DNA from: Closterium sp. NIES-65
Lineage: Eukaryota > Streptophyta > Zygnematophyceae > Desmidiales > Closteriaceae
Direction of reading: 5' to 3'
Assembly: GCA_948144175.1 (NCBI GenBank)
Contig: CANXME010002568.1
Span: forward strand, 620,001-684,000
Length of the DNA: 64,000 bases
In this document: positions 22,501 through 30,834 of the stretch, in pieces
Position numbering within the stretch: position 1 is the first letter of the stretch
Layout: each line of letters opens with the position of its first letter
Made by a program: the position numbers and the translations under genes
Notes under the pieces: generated by a model
The model's input: only the letters and a program-made list of their open reading frames with translations
Told to the model about the DNA's origin: nothing
Databases searched by the model: none

Positions 22501-25500
22501 TCTACCTGGGACACACCTGAAGGGGCAGGACCCTGAGGGGGGAGGGGGACTACCGGGGGGGGACCTGGTACCAGGAAGAGCGGGGGTGGGGGGAGGGACG
22601 GAGTGCGGTAGGGGAAGAGGCGGTAGTAGGGTACCGACTCGTCGAACGTGACGTCCTGGGAGGACAGAACACGTCGAGAGGTGGGGTGGTAAAACTGCCA
22701 CCCAGGGGCGTCGGGGGGGAACCCCAGGAAGACGCAGGGAGAAGCACGAGGGGACAGCTTGTCCGCAGACAGGTCGCGAACAAACGCCCGAGATCCCCAG
22801 ACCCGGAACGCCGACGCATCGCCAACCTTCCCCGTCCACAGCAGGGCTGGGGAGGTCTCCGGTCGAGAGACCCTGGGGTGGAGGTTGATCTGGTGCGCAG
22901 CGTACCTGACCGCAAACGGCCACAGAAAATGGGGAGCAGCCGCATGCATCATGGACGTACGAGCGACGTCCATGACCATGCCAATGCGGCGCTCAGCAAT
23001 CCCATTCTGCTGTGGTGAGTCCGGAAGCGTGAAGGTCTGACGGATGCCTCGTGCACGACAGTAGGCACTCAGGAGGCCAGAGGAGAACTCTCCGCCTCTG
23101 TCCGAGTGCAGACGCAAAACAGGGAAGTCAGAGCCAAAGCTCCTCCGAAGCTGGAGACGAGCTGCGCGGATCCAGTCGATCAACACCGCAGTGACCTCAC
23201 CCTTGCTGCGCAAGGGGAAGACTGTGGTGTAACGCGAGTAGTCGTCAACCACCAGCAGGAAGTAGCGCTCCTGACCCTGTCCACGGACGCGGGCTGGGCC
23301 CCACACGTCCATGTGAAGCGTCTGCAACGGGGCCTCTGTCGGAGGAAACTGGGAGGAGTGAGGGGCAGCACGCTGGCGCCCCTCGACACAGGGGACACAG
23401 GTAGGGCCAGGGCCCGGAGGAAGGGGAGGGAGAGACCGGGGAAGACCAGACACAAGGACTCGCGAGGCCATGCCTCTGAGCCGAAGCAGAGAGGGGTGGC
23501 CAAGGCGGTGGTGCCAGAGGAGGGTCTCGTGAGACAGACGACGACACGAGCAAGGGGCAGACTCAGGACCAGACCTGGACGCTGCAGCAAACACCTGACC
23601 AGACGAAGGGACCCTACCAGACTCAGCACCTGGAGGAGAAGCAGTGGTCAGTGTGTACAGGCTCGACCCTGGCCGACGTGTAAACGTAGCCAGGTGGCGA
23701 CTTGTATCCGCCTCCGTGCAGTGGGTCACCCGCTGACGAGCAGGGGTGAACTGGTGGACACCCGCATCCTGGAGGTCAGCACCACTCACCAAGTTCGTCG
23801 AGAACGAGGGGAGGTAGAGACCAGTCAGGGTGCCAGAGGGGGCCGCCGGACACGGGAGGACAGTGGAGAAGCGAGACAGGACAGGCCCCCCAGAGGGGTC
23901 AGCCAGGGACACCGCAACCGGCCGACTCAGCGGCGTGAGAGTGGTGCGGTCCCTAAAGAAGGAGCGAGACGCTCCAGAGTCAAGGGTGAAGGTGTGAGAG
24001 GCCGAAGCCGACACAGTACCTGAGAGGGCAGACTCACCAGCACCTGAGAGCACAGACGCACTGGCACCTAGAGCAGCAGCCTCACTAGTACCTGACGCGG
24101 CAGTACCAATGCCCGGGTCGGGCGGGAAACACCGGTAACAGTCATCCTCATCACTACCAGTCACAGCATACATAGCAGAGAGAATAGCATCAAAATCAAG
24201 ATCATAAATAGCTACACCAGCCCTAGACAGCTCTCCCCAGCGGGGGATCTCAGCGGCCTCCGGAAACTGCTGACGCCAGGCGTCGGTCAGGCGGCCAAAG
24301 CAGCGGCGGGCTGTGTGGGCGCCTCCACACCTCTCCCCTGCACGGTCACCGGTGCGAAGAACGTAGGGGCAGGGACCAAGCGCACCACCACGTTGACGCT
24401 GCAAGTACCACTCACGGAGCTGCTGAGGGGCGGGGACGGTGCGAGAGCGCTGCTGCTGCGGCTGCTGCTGCTGCTGCTGCTGGCGCTGACCACCCCCAGA
24501 GCTGCTCCGCTGGGACGAGCCACTCCGACCCCCGCCTCCACCGCCACCCCCGCCTCCACCGCCACCCCCGTCTCCACCGCCACCTCCCCCACCAGGACCG
24601 TCGCTCCCACCGCTCCCACCGCCTCCTCCGCTACCACCGCCGCCGCCACCTCCGCCTCCACCGCCGCCACCAGTACCTCCACTCCCGCCACCACCCCCAC
24701 CGCCACCCCCACTCCCCCCGCCACCCCCACCGCCTCCTCCACCGCCCCCTCTAGCTCCACCCGCTCCCTTGCCCCCCTTGCCCTTGCCAGAGCGGCGTCT
24801 GCCGCTGGGGGCAGACGCCGCGCCGACCGACTCAAAACCAGTGAGGTCGGCCGCAGCGGCAGAGGCGACAGAGGGCAGCAGGGGGGAAGGACCACACCCC
24901 TCAAAGATGGGGGTGCGAGGGTCACCCCGAGAGGCCCCTACAGCGACAATACTCTTCTCAGCCGCTAGCAGGGACTCCTCAAGGAGGTCGACAGTGAGAG
25001 TGGTGGGACAGACAGAGAGAAACTGGTCCCTAACGACACGAAGGGACTCAGGGAGACGGGTGACGAGAAAGTAGAGAGTGATGTACATGGGAGGAGGGTT
25101 CGCAGCGCGGAACTCAGCAGGAAGGGCAGCACGGTAGCGGGTGTCACTAGCACGGAGGTGGGTAACGAGGTCAGCAACAGTGGGAAAGGAGGCGAGGTCA
25201 GGGAAGAGAAACGGTAGCATGAGGCGGCTAAGGGTAGCGGAGGAAGGGGAGGAGTAGCGTGCAACTACAGCGTCGTACAAGGCCTGAGCGGACTTGCACT
25301 GACTAAAGTGGGCACGCTCAGAGGAAGGGAGGTGGCGACGCACAGCAAGACGTGCAGCAGCATCGCGGGTCGCCCACTTGGAGCGAACGGCAGAGTCAGC
25401 ATCAGCAGGTGGGGCAGGAACAGCGCCAGAGACAAAGTCAAAAAGAGAGACCTCATCTATCGCATCACACAGTAAGTACAGCTGCAGGTCTTCAATCCAG

Positions 25501-25559
25501 ACGGCAAAGTCAATGGCCCTCCCCTCAGCGTCAAAAGTAAGAACATTGGGGGTGGCCAT
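19569..25559 (-). CDS. gag-pol: intact copia Gag-Pol polyprotein of element H
   Basis: 1996 codons from the ATG at 25557-25559 (MATPNVLTFDAEGRAIDFAV); the upstream in-frame codons are leader. Order by approximate residue: Gag 1-260; a Gly/Ser-rich run of about 100 residues; a Cys/His motif CGGAHTARRCF near 415; protease FTLDSGASRSFF near 525; integrase zinc domain HHRLGH...CVPC (683-722); integrase catalytic residues DVWGP, LHSDRGGEF and QNGIAERR (753-860); a spacer of GGAEPGG repeats (about 1030-1125); reverse transcriptase with YVDDLVF near 1671; RNase H from GHADASWADDQ near 1836. The integrase-before-RT order defines Ty1/copia. It makes the particle, cDNA and integration machinery. No stop or shift was found. 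Confidence 0.95.
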   Translation of the reverse strand: MATPNVLTFDAEGRAIDFAVWIEDLQLYLLCDAIDEVSLFDFVSGAVPAPPADADSAVRSKWATRDAAARLAVRRHLPSSERAHFSQCKSAQALYDAVVARYSSPSSATLSRLMLPFLFPDLASFPTVADLVTHLRASDTRYRAALPAEFRAANPPPMYITLYFLVTRLPESLRVVRDQFLSVCPTTLTVDLLEESLLAAEKSIVAVGASRGDPRTPIFEGCGPSPLLPSVASAAAADLTGFESVGAASAPSGRRRSGKGKGGKGAGGARGGGGGGGGGGGGSGGGGGGGGGSGGTGGGGGGGGGGGGGSGGGGGSGGSDGPGGGGGGGDGGGGGGGGGGGGGGRSGSSQRSSSGGGQRQQQQQQQPQQQRSRTVPAPQQLREWYLQRQRGGALGPCPYVLRTGDRAGERCGGAHTARRCFGRLTDAWRQQFPEAAEIPRWGELSRAGVAIYDLDFDAILSAMYAVTGSDEDDCYRCFPPDPGIGTAASGTSEAAALGASASVLSGAGESALSGTVSASASHTFTLDSGASRSFFRDRTTLTPLSRPVAVSLADPSGGPVLSRFSTVLPCPAAPSGTLTGLYLPSFSTNLVSGADLQDAGVHQFTPARQRVTHCTEADTSRHLATFTRRPGSSLYTLTTASPPGAESGRVPSSGQVFAAASRSGPESAPCSCRRLSHETLLWHHRLGHPSLLRLRGMASRVLVSGLPRSLPPLPPGPGPTCVPCVEGRQRAAPHSSQFPPTEAPLQTLHMDVWGPARVRGQGQERYFLLVVDDYSRYTTVFPLRSKGEVTAVLIDWIRAARLQLRRSFGSDFPVLRLHSDRGGEFSSGLLSAYCRARGIRQTFTLPDSPQQNGIAERRIGMVMDVARTSMMHAAAPHFLWPFAVRYAAHQINLHPRVSRPETSPALLWTGKVGDASAFRVWGSRAFVRDLSADKLSPRASPCVFLGFPPDAPGWQFYHPTSRRVLSSQDVTFDESVPYYRLFPYRTPSLPPPPLFLVPGPPPVVPLPPQGPAPSGVSQVDAVEPFEVTGDSGAAAGAEPGGAESGGAEPGGAEPGGAEPGGAEPGGAEPGGAEPGGAEPGDAEPWGAVPRGAEPGGAASGGAEPGGAEPGGAVPGGAEPGGAVPGGASSRREPLSPQELREWFARRWRCAAGAGGSSAAEGTAASRPAGARTVGAGAAGSESSPGAGATEGVGAEPAVGGPTDSAPGAAAGGSGASGGAAGGAAGVGTPAGAAGTVPAVSGVAARPRPYFVPLLQQVLGLPPPPPPPLEGPQPVRSQPQLQPASPLPAPSPYTGPTGGLTERREPASRPVSPVRTERASGRGSRQRPPPVPGTHRMSLRPSTAPLRAPLPSPPASSLPALADPESDSLRAASPTVTRLLATAVTDPSFESSAASALVTELVDFAARCRLDYAARLVTESESACPPSVGGECALGTDVLEDRQEEFQCLAAASPRLASVLLAPEGDPDAPDIPTPRSYAEAIEGPYSSQWQAAMDAEMASWKSTGTYVDAVPPPGANIVSGMWIFRVKRPPGSPPVFKARYVARGFSQRQGVDYFQTFSPTPKMTTLRVLLHVAAHRDYELHSLDFSTAFLQGSLHEEIWLRRPPGFIGSFPPGTQWSLRRPVYGLRQAPREWHDTLRTTLAALGFAPSTADPSLFLRTDTSLPPFYILAYVDDLVFATADTAGLAYVKSELQKRHTCTDLGELRSYLGLQITRDRARRTITLTQSHMVQQVLQRFGFTYSSPQATPLPTRHSLSALPSDESVDSSGPYAELVGCLMYLMTCTRPDLAYPLSILARYVAPGRHRPEHMAAAKRVLRYLCSTSGMGLVLGGRSPVVLTGHADASWADDQATQRSSQGYTFSLGSGSVSWRATRSSSVLGSSCEAEIYAGAMAAQELRWLTYLLTDLGEQPRSPPVLYVDNKAMLALCREQRLEHRTKHIALRYFLARELQQRGQLRLAYVASEANTADVFTKALAPCDHQRCCTQLGLVPVLPHLLSS

Positions 25560-25609
25560 GGCAGCAGCTGGAAGTCTCACCGGGCTGGGAGAGTCGGGTA
25601 GGTCAGCAG

Positions 25610-26400
25610 CAGAAGAACACAGCTCAGGAACAGCAGCACGGCGGCTCGGGCGGCTCGGGCGGCTCGGGCGGTTCGGGCGGCTCGGGCGGCGGCTCGGTCG
25701 CAGCTCAGCGGCGGCTCGGGCGGCGGCGGCTCGGCGGCGGCTCGGCTGCTGCTGGGCGGCTGGGCGGCGGCTCGGGCGGCTCCGGCTCGGCGGCGCAGGC
25801 GGCGGCGGCTCGGCGGCGGCCCGGGCGGCGGCTCAGGCGGCGGCGGCTCGGCGGCGGCTCGGCTGCTGCTGGGCGGCTCGGCGGGGCCGCGGAGCAGAGG
25901 GCGGCGGTGCCGCGTAGGAGAGGGCGGCGGGGCCGCGTAGCAGAGGGCGGCGGGGCCGCGTAGCAGAGGGCGGCGGAGCCGCGTAGCAGAGGGCGGCGGG
26001 GCCGCGATCGAGGGGCGGCGGGGCCGCGTAGCAGAGGGCGGCAGGGCCGCGTAGCAGAAGGCGGCGGGGCCGCGTAGCTGAGGGCGGCAGGGCCGCGACG
26101 TAGGGCGGCGGGCGGGCCTTCGAAGTAGGGCGGCGGGCGGGCCGGGACGTAGGGCGGCGGGGCCGCGACGTAGGGCGGCGGGCGGGCCGTCGAAGTAGGG
26201 CGGCGGGCGGGCCGGGACGTAGGGCGGCGGGGCCGCGACGTAGGGCGGCGGGCGGGCCGTCGAAGTAGGGCGGAGGGCCACGACGTAGGGCGGCGGGGCC
26301 GTCGAAGTAGGGCGGCGGGCAGGCCGCGACTTAGGGCGGCGAGGCCGCGCGATAGGGCGGCGGGGCCGCAAGGTAGGGCGGCTCGACAGGCCGCTAGGGA
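25610..26400 (-). repeat. GC-rich leader repeats of element H
   Basis: Between PBS and gag the plus strand shows runs of GGCGGGGCCGCGTAGCAGAG and GGCGGGCGGGCC...GACGTAG units of about 24-30 bp, then GGCTCGGGCGG units. They resemble the leaders of G and C in composition and position but not in exact unit, so the leader evolves by rapid repeat turnover. Confidence 0.8.
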
Positions 26401-26461
26401 GGGCGACCCGACGGGTCGCTAAAAAAAAGGACGCGCGCCTCGGGGCGCGCTTCGGTGGGCC

Positions 26462-26500
26462 CAAGAAACAGTCCCTAGTAGGGGACCTGCTCTGATTCCA
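26462..26500 (-). promoter_or_regulatory. primer-binding site and stem-loop of element H
   Basis: The minus strand after the LTR reads TGGAATCAGAGCAGG, one base off the initiator-Met PBS TGGTATCAGAGC. Then follows GGTCCC-CTACTA-GGGACT, a 6-bp stem with one G-U pair. Confidence 0.7.
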
Positions 26501-26634
26501 TGTGAAAGAGAGAACGAGAAAATGGAATGACTATGAAAGAAGTGAGTACAAATAGGAAACCCTAATTGGGTTGTACCCCCTATGGGATACCCCACTATAG
26601 CCTACACAATAGTATAAGCTATATAGTTCTGACA
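26501..26634 (-). repeat. 5' LTR of element H
   Basis: 134 bp, identical to 19224-19357. Promoter and polyadenylation functions are expected here; no TATA box is obvious. Confidence 0.95.
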
Positions 26635-27026
26635 GAGTGAATGTATTAATGATCGATATAATCATTGCTTAACGATACAGCACCACATCGTACACATGCC
26701 TATCATCGCACAGTTCTCGCTGCTCAATTGTTTGAAATCGTATATGTTCCTTCTACGTGGTGCGAACGGCACCAAATCTGTGCAGAAATGCTCGGAAATA
26801 GTAAAGATGTATGAGTGACCAAGATAAACATTGTTGGAACCGACAATCGGACGCCAATATGACACCATGTTGCACATATGTCTATCGTTACGCAGTTCTA
26901 CCTGCTCAATGATTTAGAAACACCCTAGCTTTCTTCCTACCATGTGCTGCTAATGACACCAAAACTGACCAGCATGCCCGCAAATATAGTAAATCTATGA
27001 ATGATAAATAGAGATATTGTTCAAAA
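26635..27026. repeat. two ~180-bp satellite-like units between elements H and D
   Basis: Two units in direct order, offset about 182 bp: CACCACATCGTACACATGCC...TTTGAAATCG...CACCAAATCTG...AATAGTAAAGATGTATGAGT and CACCATGTTGCACATATGTC...TTTAGAAACA...CACCAAAACTG...TATAGTAAATCTATGAATG. They are about two-thirds identical by eye. The second ends at CAAAA, the target site of element D. Confidence 0.7.
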
Positions 27027-27151
27027 TGTGAAGAATGAGGAATGAATGAACTAGCAAGCAGGTGGGTACAAGTAGGAAAACTAAGAAATGCTATACCCCA
27101 TATAGTCTACCCCACTACAGTCTGCATAGACTATAGCATATAAGTTTGACA
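27027..27151 (-). repeat. 3' LTR of element D (125 bp)
   Basis: Plus strand TGTGAAGAATGAGG...TAAGTTTGACA followed by the family polypurine tract (CACCCCCATAGGC). It matches 37844-37956 with scattered differences. Confidence 0.88.
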
Positions 27152-27896
27152 CACCCCCATAGGCAAAGTGGGGGAGAACAAGAGGTCACAAGACCAGTCA
27201 AGCAAAGCAAAGTAAGCTCACGGTGGATCACAACGTCACCATACAATCCGAGCACAAGAGCAAGGCCAAAAGGCCAGTTCATATGAAAGATTAAAAAAAA
27301 AAGGTAAACAAGCAAGTGCAGGTATAGAAAGAAGACAGTATAAGCAAGGTCAAGAAGTGAGCAAGTGAGGCAAAGTAGGCACAAGACCTAGCATCGTACA
27401 GAAGCGCTGATGATCACCAGGCGGAAGTGCCTTGGTAAAGATATGAGCAGTGTTGGCCTCAGAGGCCACGTAAGCAAGGCGCAGCTGACCACGCTACTGC
27501 AGCTCACGAGCAAGGAAGTAGCGAAGAGCAATGTGCTTCGTTCTGTGCTCCAGTCTGTGCTCCCGATACAAGACCAGCATGGCCTTGTTGTCTACGTACA
27601 GAACTGGAGGAGAACGAGGCCGCTCTCCTAGGTCAGTTAACAGGTAGGTGAGCGAGCGTAGCTCCTGTGCAGCCATGGCTCCCGCATAAATCTCGGCCTC
27701 ACAGCTGGAGCCGAGAACAGAAGACGAGCGGATAGACCGCCACGAAACAGAGCCGGAGCCAAGGCTGAATATGTAACCCTGTGACGACCGCTGCGTAGCC
27801 TGGTCGTCAGCCCAAGAAGTGTCTGCGTGACCTGTGAGGACCATTCGACGTCGCCCTCCAAGCACTAGCCCCATGCCCGAGGTACTGCACAAGTAG

Positions 27897-28871
27897 TGTT
27901 AACGGGAATGGAGTGTTGGCCCCGCCCTCGCTTGGGCAACGCCGACAACTTGGTCGGATGTACGGAAGTAGCAGCCGACCGCTCACAGTGGGATATCTGC
28001 TCGACAGGTTACGTCGAGCTGCAGCGGACCGCTGTGGTGTTGCTGTCGACCAGGATGCTTGACAGCTGCACTTCACTGGCCTGGGCGACGGGTGAGCCGT
28101 CCGGGAGGTCGACGAAGCAGTCCGTCGACCTACAGTTCGACGGGGAGGTCTATGGAGCATCCCGTTGAAGTGTAGTTCGACCGGGAGGCCGACGGAGCAG
28201 TTCTGGTCGACGGAAGGGGTCCGTCGACCAAGGGGTAGCTTGACGGGAGGTGTGGTCAACCAGGAGCGCCCGGTGGTCGACCAGAGGGACCCAGTGGTCG
28301 ACGGGAGGCACCTGGGAGTCGACCAGAGCACCAGGGGTCGACCAGGTCGACCGGGTAACCTGCTCGACGAGTTCTGCGGAGGCACGCGAACGTCGTCGAG
28401 ACCGTGATGGCGCAGGCGACTTCGGGCTGGTATCCCGAAGTCGATGTGGCTCGTCAGGCGCAGACAACAGCCGACGGATGCCCAACGAGGCAAGTCGGGC
28501 CAATCGTCTGCGCACACCTGCGAGCGCGCGCACTGCTGTGTTCTACGGGGCACGCCGTCGACCTGCTTTGTTGGCAGGTCGCCCTTCTGCAATGCTGGCG
28601 CGGCTCCTCTACGCAGTGCTGGCAGGCGGTCGACCGAGCTGCGTTGGCGGTCAACCAGGCTAGCTGCAGGGTTGCTAGGTGCCTGATGTAGTCATTGATG
28701 TTATTGCTGCTTGCATCATCCTGGAATTCCAACTTTGTTAGGGGAAACTCTTGCCAAATTCTTCCGTGAATGTGCAAACACTAAGGAACTAAGAAAAGCT
28801 AAGATCACCTCTAGTAGTTCGTGCCAACCCCTGTAGTCTAGCTCACTACCGTTGTAGAGTTAATCTCCTCA
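27897..28871. repeat. solo LTR K, 975 bp, inserted in D
   Basis: It begins TGTTAACGGGAATGG and ends AATCTCCTCA, with AGTAG on both sides (27892-27896 and 28872-28876) inside the RT/RNase H codons of D. TG...CA ends and a 5-bp duplication with no coding domain fit a solo LTR of another, longer-LTR family. The middle is unusually dense in GTCGAC. A short non-autonomous element is the alternative. Confidence 0.8.
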
Positions 28872-29713
28872 AGTAGCGCAACACCCTCTTCGCTGTAGCC
28901 ATGTGCTCTGGTCTGTGTCTCCCAGGAGCAACATAGCGTGCAAGAATGCTAAGAGGGTATGCAAGGTCAGGTCGTGTGCAGGTCATCACGTACATGAGGC
29001 AGCCAACAAGCTCTGGGTACGGGCCACTCGACTCTACGGACTCATCCGAAGGCAGAGCTGAGAGCGAGTGGCGAGTAGGCAGAGGACTGGCCTGAGGCGA
29101 GGAGTACGTGAAGCCGAAGTGCTGAAGGACCTGCTGCACCATGTGTGACAAAGTCAGGGTAATGGTGCGGCGTGCTCTGTCCCAGGTGATCTGCAAGCCA
29201 AGGTAGTTGCGCAGTTCACCCAGGTCTGTGCACGTGTGTCTCTTCAGCAGCTCGGACTTCACGTAGGCGAGTCCAGCAGTGTCAGCAGTGGCAAAGACCA
29301 AGTCGTCGACGTACACGAGGATGTAGAACGGCGGCAAAGAGGTGTCGGTGCGCAGAAACAGCGACGGGTCGGCAGTAGAAGGAGCAAACCCAAGAGCCGC
29401 AAGTGTAGTCCTCAGTGTGTCGTGCCACTCACGGGGCGCCTGGCGGAGACCGTAGACTGGCCGCCGGAGGCTCCACTGGGTACCAGGAGGAAATGACCCA
29501 GTGAAGCCAGGTGGGCGGCGCAACCAGATCTCCTCGTGGAGGCTGCCCTGCAGGAAAGCTGTGCTGAAGTCAAGAGAGTGGAGCTCGTAGTCGCGCTGAG
29601 CGGCTATGTGCAGCACCACCCGTAGAGTTGTCATCTTTGTTGGGAACAAATAGCCTGAAGCGCTTATGTCGTGTCGAAACATCAAGACACAAGCGAAGCA
29701 ACTCAAATCGAAG

Positions 29714-29845
29714 TGTCAGAGTATTATAGCTGATGCATGTTTGTAGGCTATAGTGGGGTAGCACATATGGGGTACAGCTTTCTAGGGTTGTATTTGTACC
29801 CAACTCTGACTTAGTTATTCTCATTCCTGTTCACTTGTTTTCACA
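29714..29845 (+). repeat. 5' LTR of element C
   Basis: 132 bp, TGTCAGAGTATTATAGC...TTGTTTTCACA. Two differences from the 3' LTR (CTATAG/CTGTAG and TTCTAGGG/TTCTGGGG). Confidence 0.92.
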
Positions 29846-29930
29846 TGGTATAGAGCGGGTCCTTCCTTAGGACCGTTTTTTTAGGGCCCACCGAAGCGCG
29901 CCCCGAGGCGCGCCTTTTTTTTAGCGACCC
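29846..29930 (+). promoter_or_regulatory. PBS, stem-loop and GC palindrome of element C
   Basis: TGGTATAGAGCGG (PBS) runs into GGTCCT-TCCTT-AGGACC, a perfect 6-bp stem. Then come GGGCCCACCGAAGC, the palindrome-like GCGCGCCCCGAGGCGCGC and a T8 run. H has the same GCGCGCCCCGAGGCGCGC block and T run at the matching place. Confidence 0.65.
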
Positions 29931-29939
29931 CTCGGGTCC

Positions 29940-30480
29940 CCATTTCCCTCGCGGCCCCGCTGTCCCTCAGACGCGGCCCCGCCACCCCTCCTGATCGCGG
30001 CCCCGCCGCCTGCTTGGCGCGGCCCCGCCGCCGGCTCTGACGCGGCCCTGCCGCCAGCTTCGTCGCGGCCCCGCCGCCTGCTTGACGCGGCCCCGCCGCC
30101 TTCACTGACGCGGCCCCGCTCCGCCGGCTCTGACGCGGCCCTGCCGCCCGCTTCGTCGCGGCCCCGCTGCCTGCTTGACGCGGCCCCGCCGCCTCCCCTG
30201 ACGCGGCCCCACCGCCGGCTCCGCCGCTGCACCCTACGGCCCGCCGCTGCACCCTACGGCCCGCCGCCTCACCTGACGGCCCCGCCGCTGCACCTGCCGG
30301 CCCGCCGCTGCACCTGCCGGCCCGCCGCTGCACCTGCCGGCCCGCCGCTGCACCTGCCGGCCCGCCGCTGCACCCCACGGCCTGCCGCTGCACCCTACGG
30401 CCCGCCGCCCCACCTGGTCGGCCCGCCGCTGCACCCTACGGCCCCGCCACTGCACCTGCCGGCCCGCCGCTGCACCTGTC
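29940..30480 (+). repeat. GC-rich leader repeats of element C
   Basis: A first zone has CTGACGCGGCCCCGCCGCC-like units. A second zone (30225-30480) has a tight array of an 18-bp unit around CCTGCCGGCCCGCCGCTGCA. It precedes the gag ATG at 30835. Confidence 0.8.
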
Positions 30481-30834
30481 GGCCGAGCCGCCCCAGCAGC
30501 AGAGCCGCCCCAGCAGCCGAACCCCCCCCCGGGAGCCGAGCTGCCCAACGCCGAGCCGCCCGGGACCCGAGCCGCCCTGCTGCCGAGCCGCCCGGGAGCC
30601 GAGCAGCCCGGGAGCCGAGCCGCCCTGCACCCGAGCCGCCCTGCCGCCGAGCCGCCCGGTAGCCGAGCCGCCCTGCGCCGAGCCGCCCAGGAGCCGAGCC
30701 GCTGTGCACCCGAGCCGCCCGGTCGCTGAGCCGCCTTTCTGCATAGCTGCGCGACCTGCCCTGCCTGGTGAGCACAGTCCCACTGACACTGCGAGCTCTT
30801 TCCCTACTGCTTGCACTGCGTCGTTGTCGTCGTC

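Larger units (their letters stand above)
19224..26634 (-). mobile_element. complete young Ty1/copia element H
   Basis: A 7.4-kb element in minus orientation with 134-bp LTRs at 19224-19357 and 26501-26634 that I read as identical base for base. It is flanked by the 5-bp duplication GAGTG (19219-19223 and 26635-26639). Inside are a PBS, a GC-rich leader, one uninterrupted gag-pol frame and a polypurine tract next to the 3' LTR. All parts needed for an autonomous copia element are present, and identical LTRs imply very recent insertion. Confidence 0.95.

Noticed and set aside
24287-24968. Open frames opposite and overlapping the Gly-rich part of element H gag
   Set aside because: GC-rich repeats inside gag keep all frames open; only the gag-pol frame continues through conserved domains.
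26635-27026. Calling the ~180-bp units a centromere
   Set aside because: Only a few diverged units are visible and no chromatin or array data are available.
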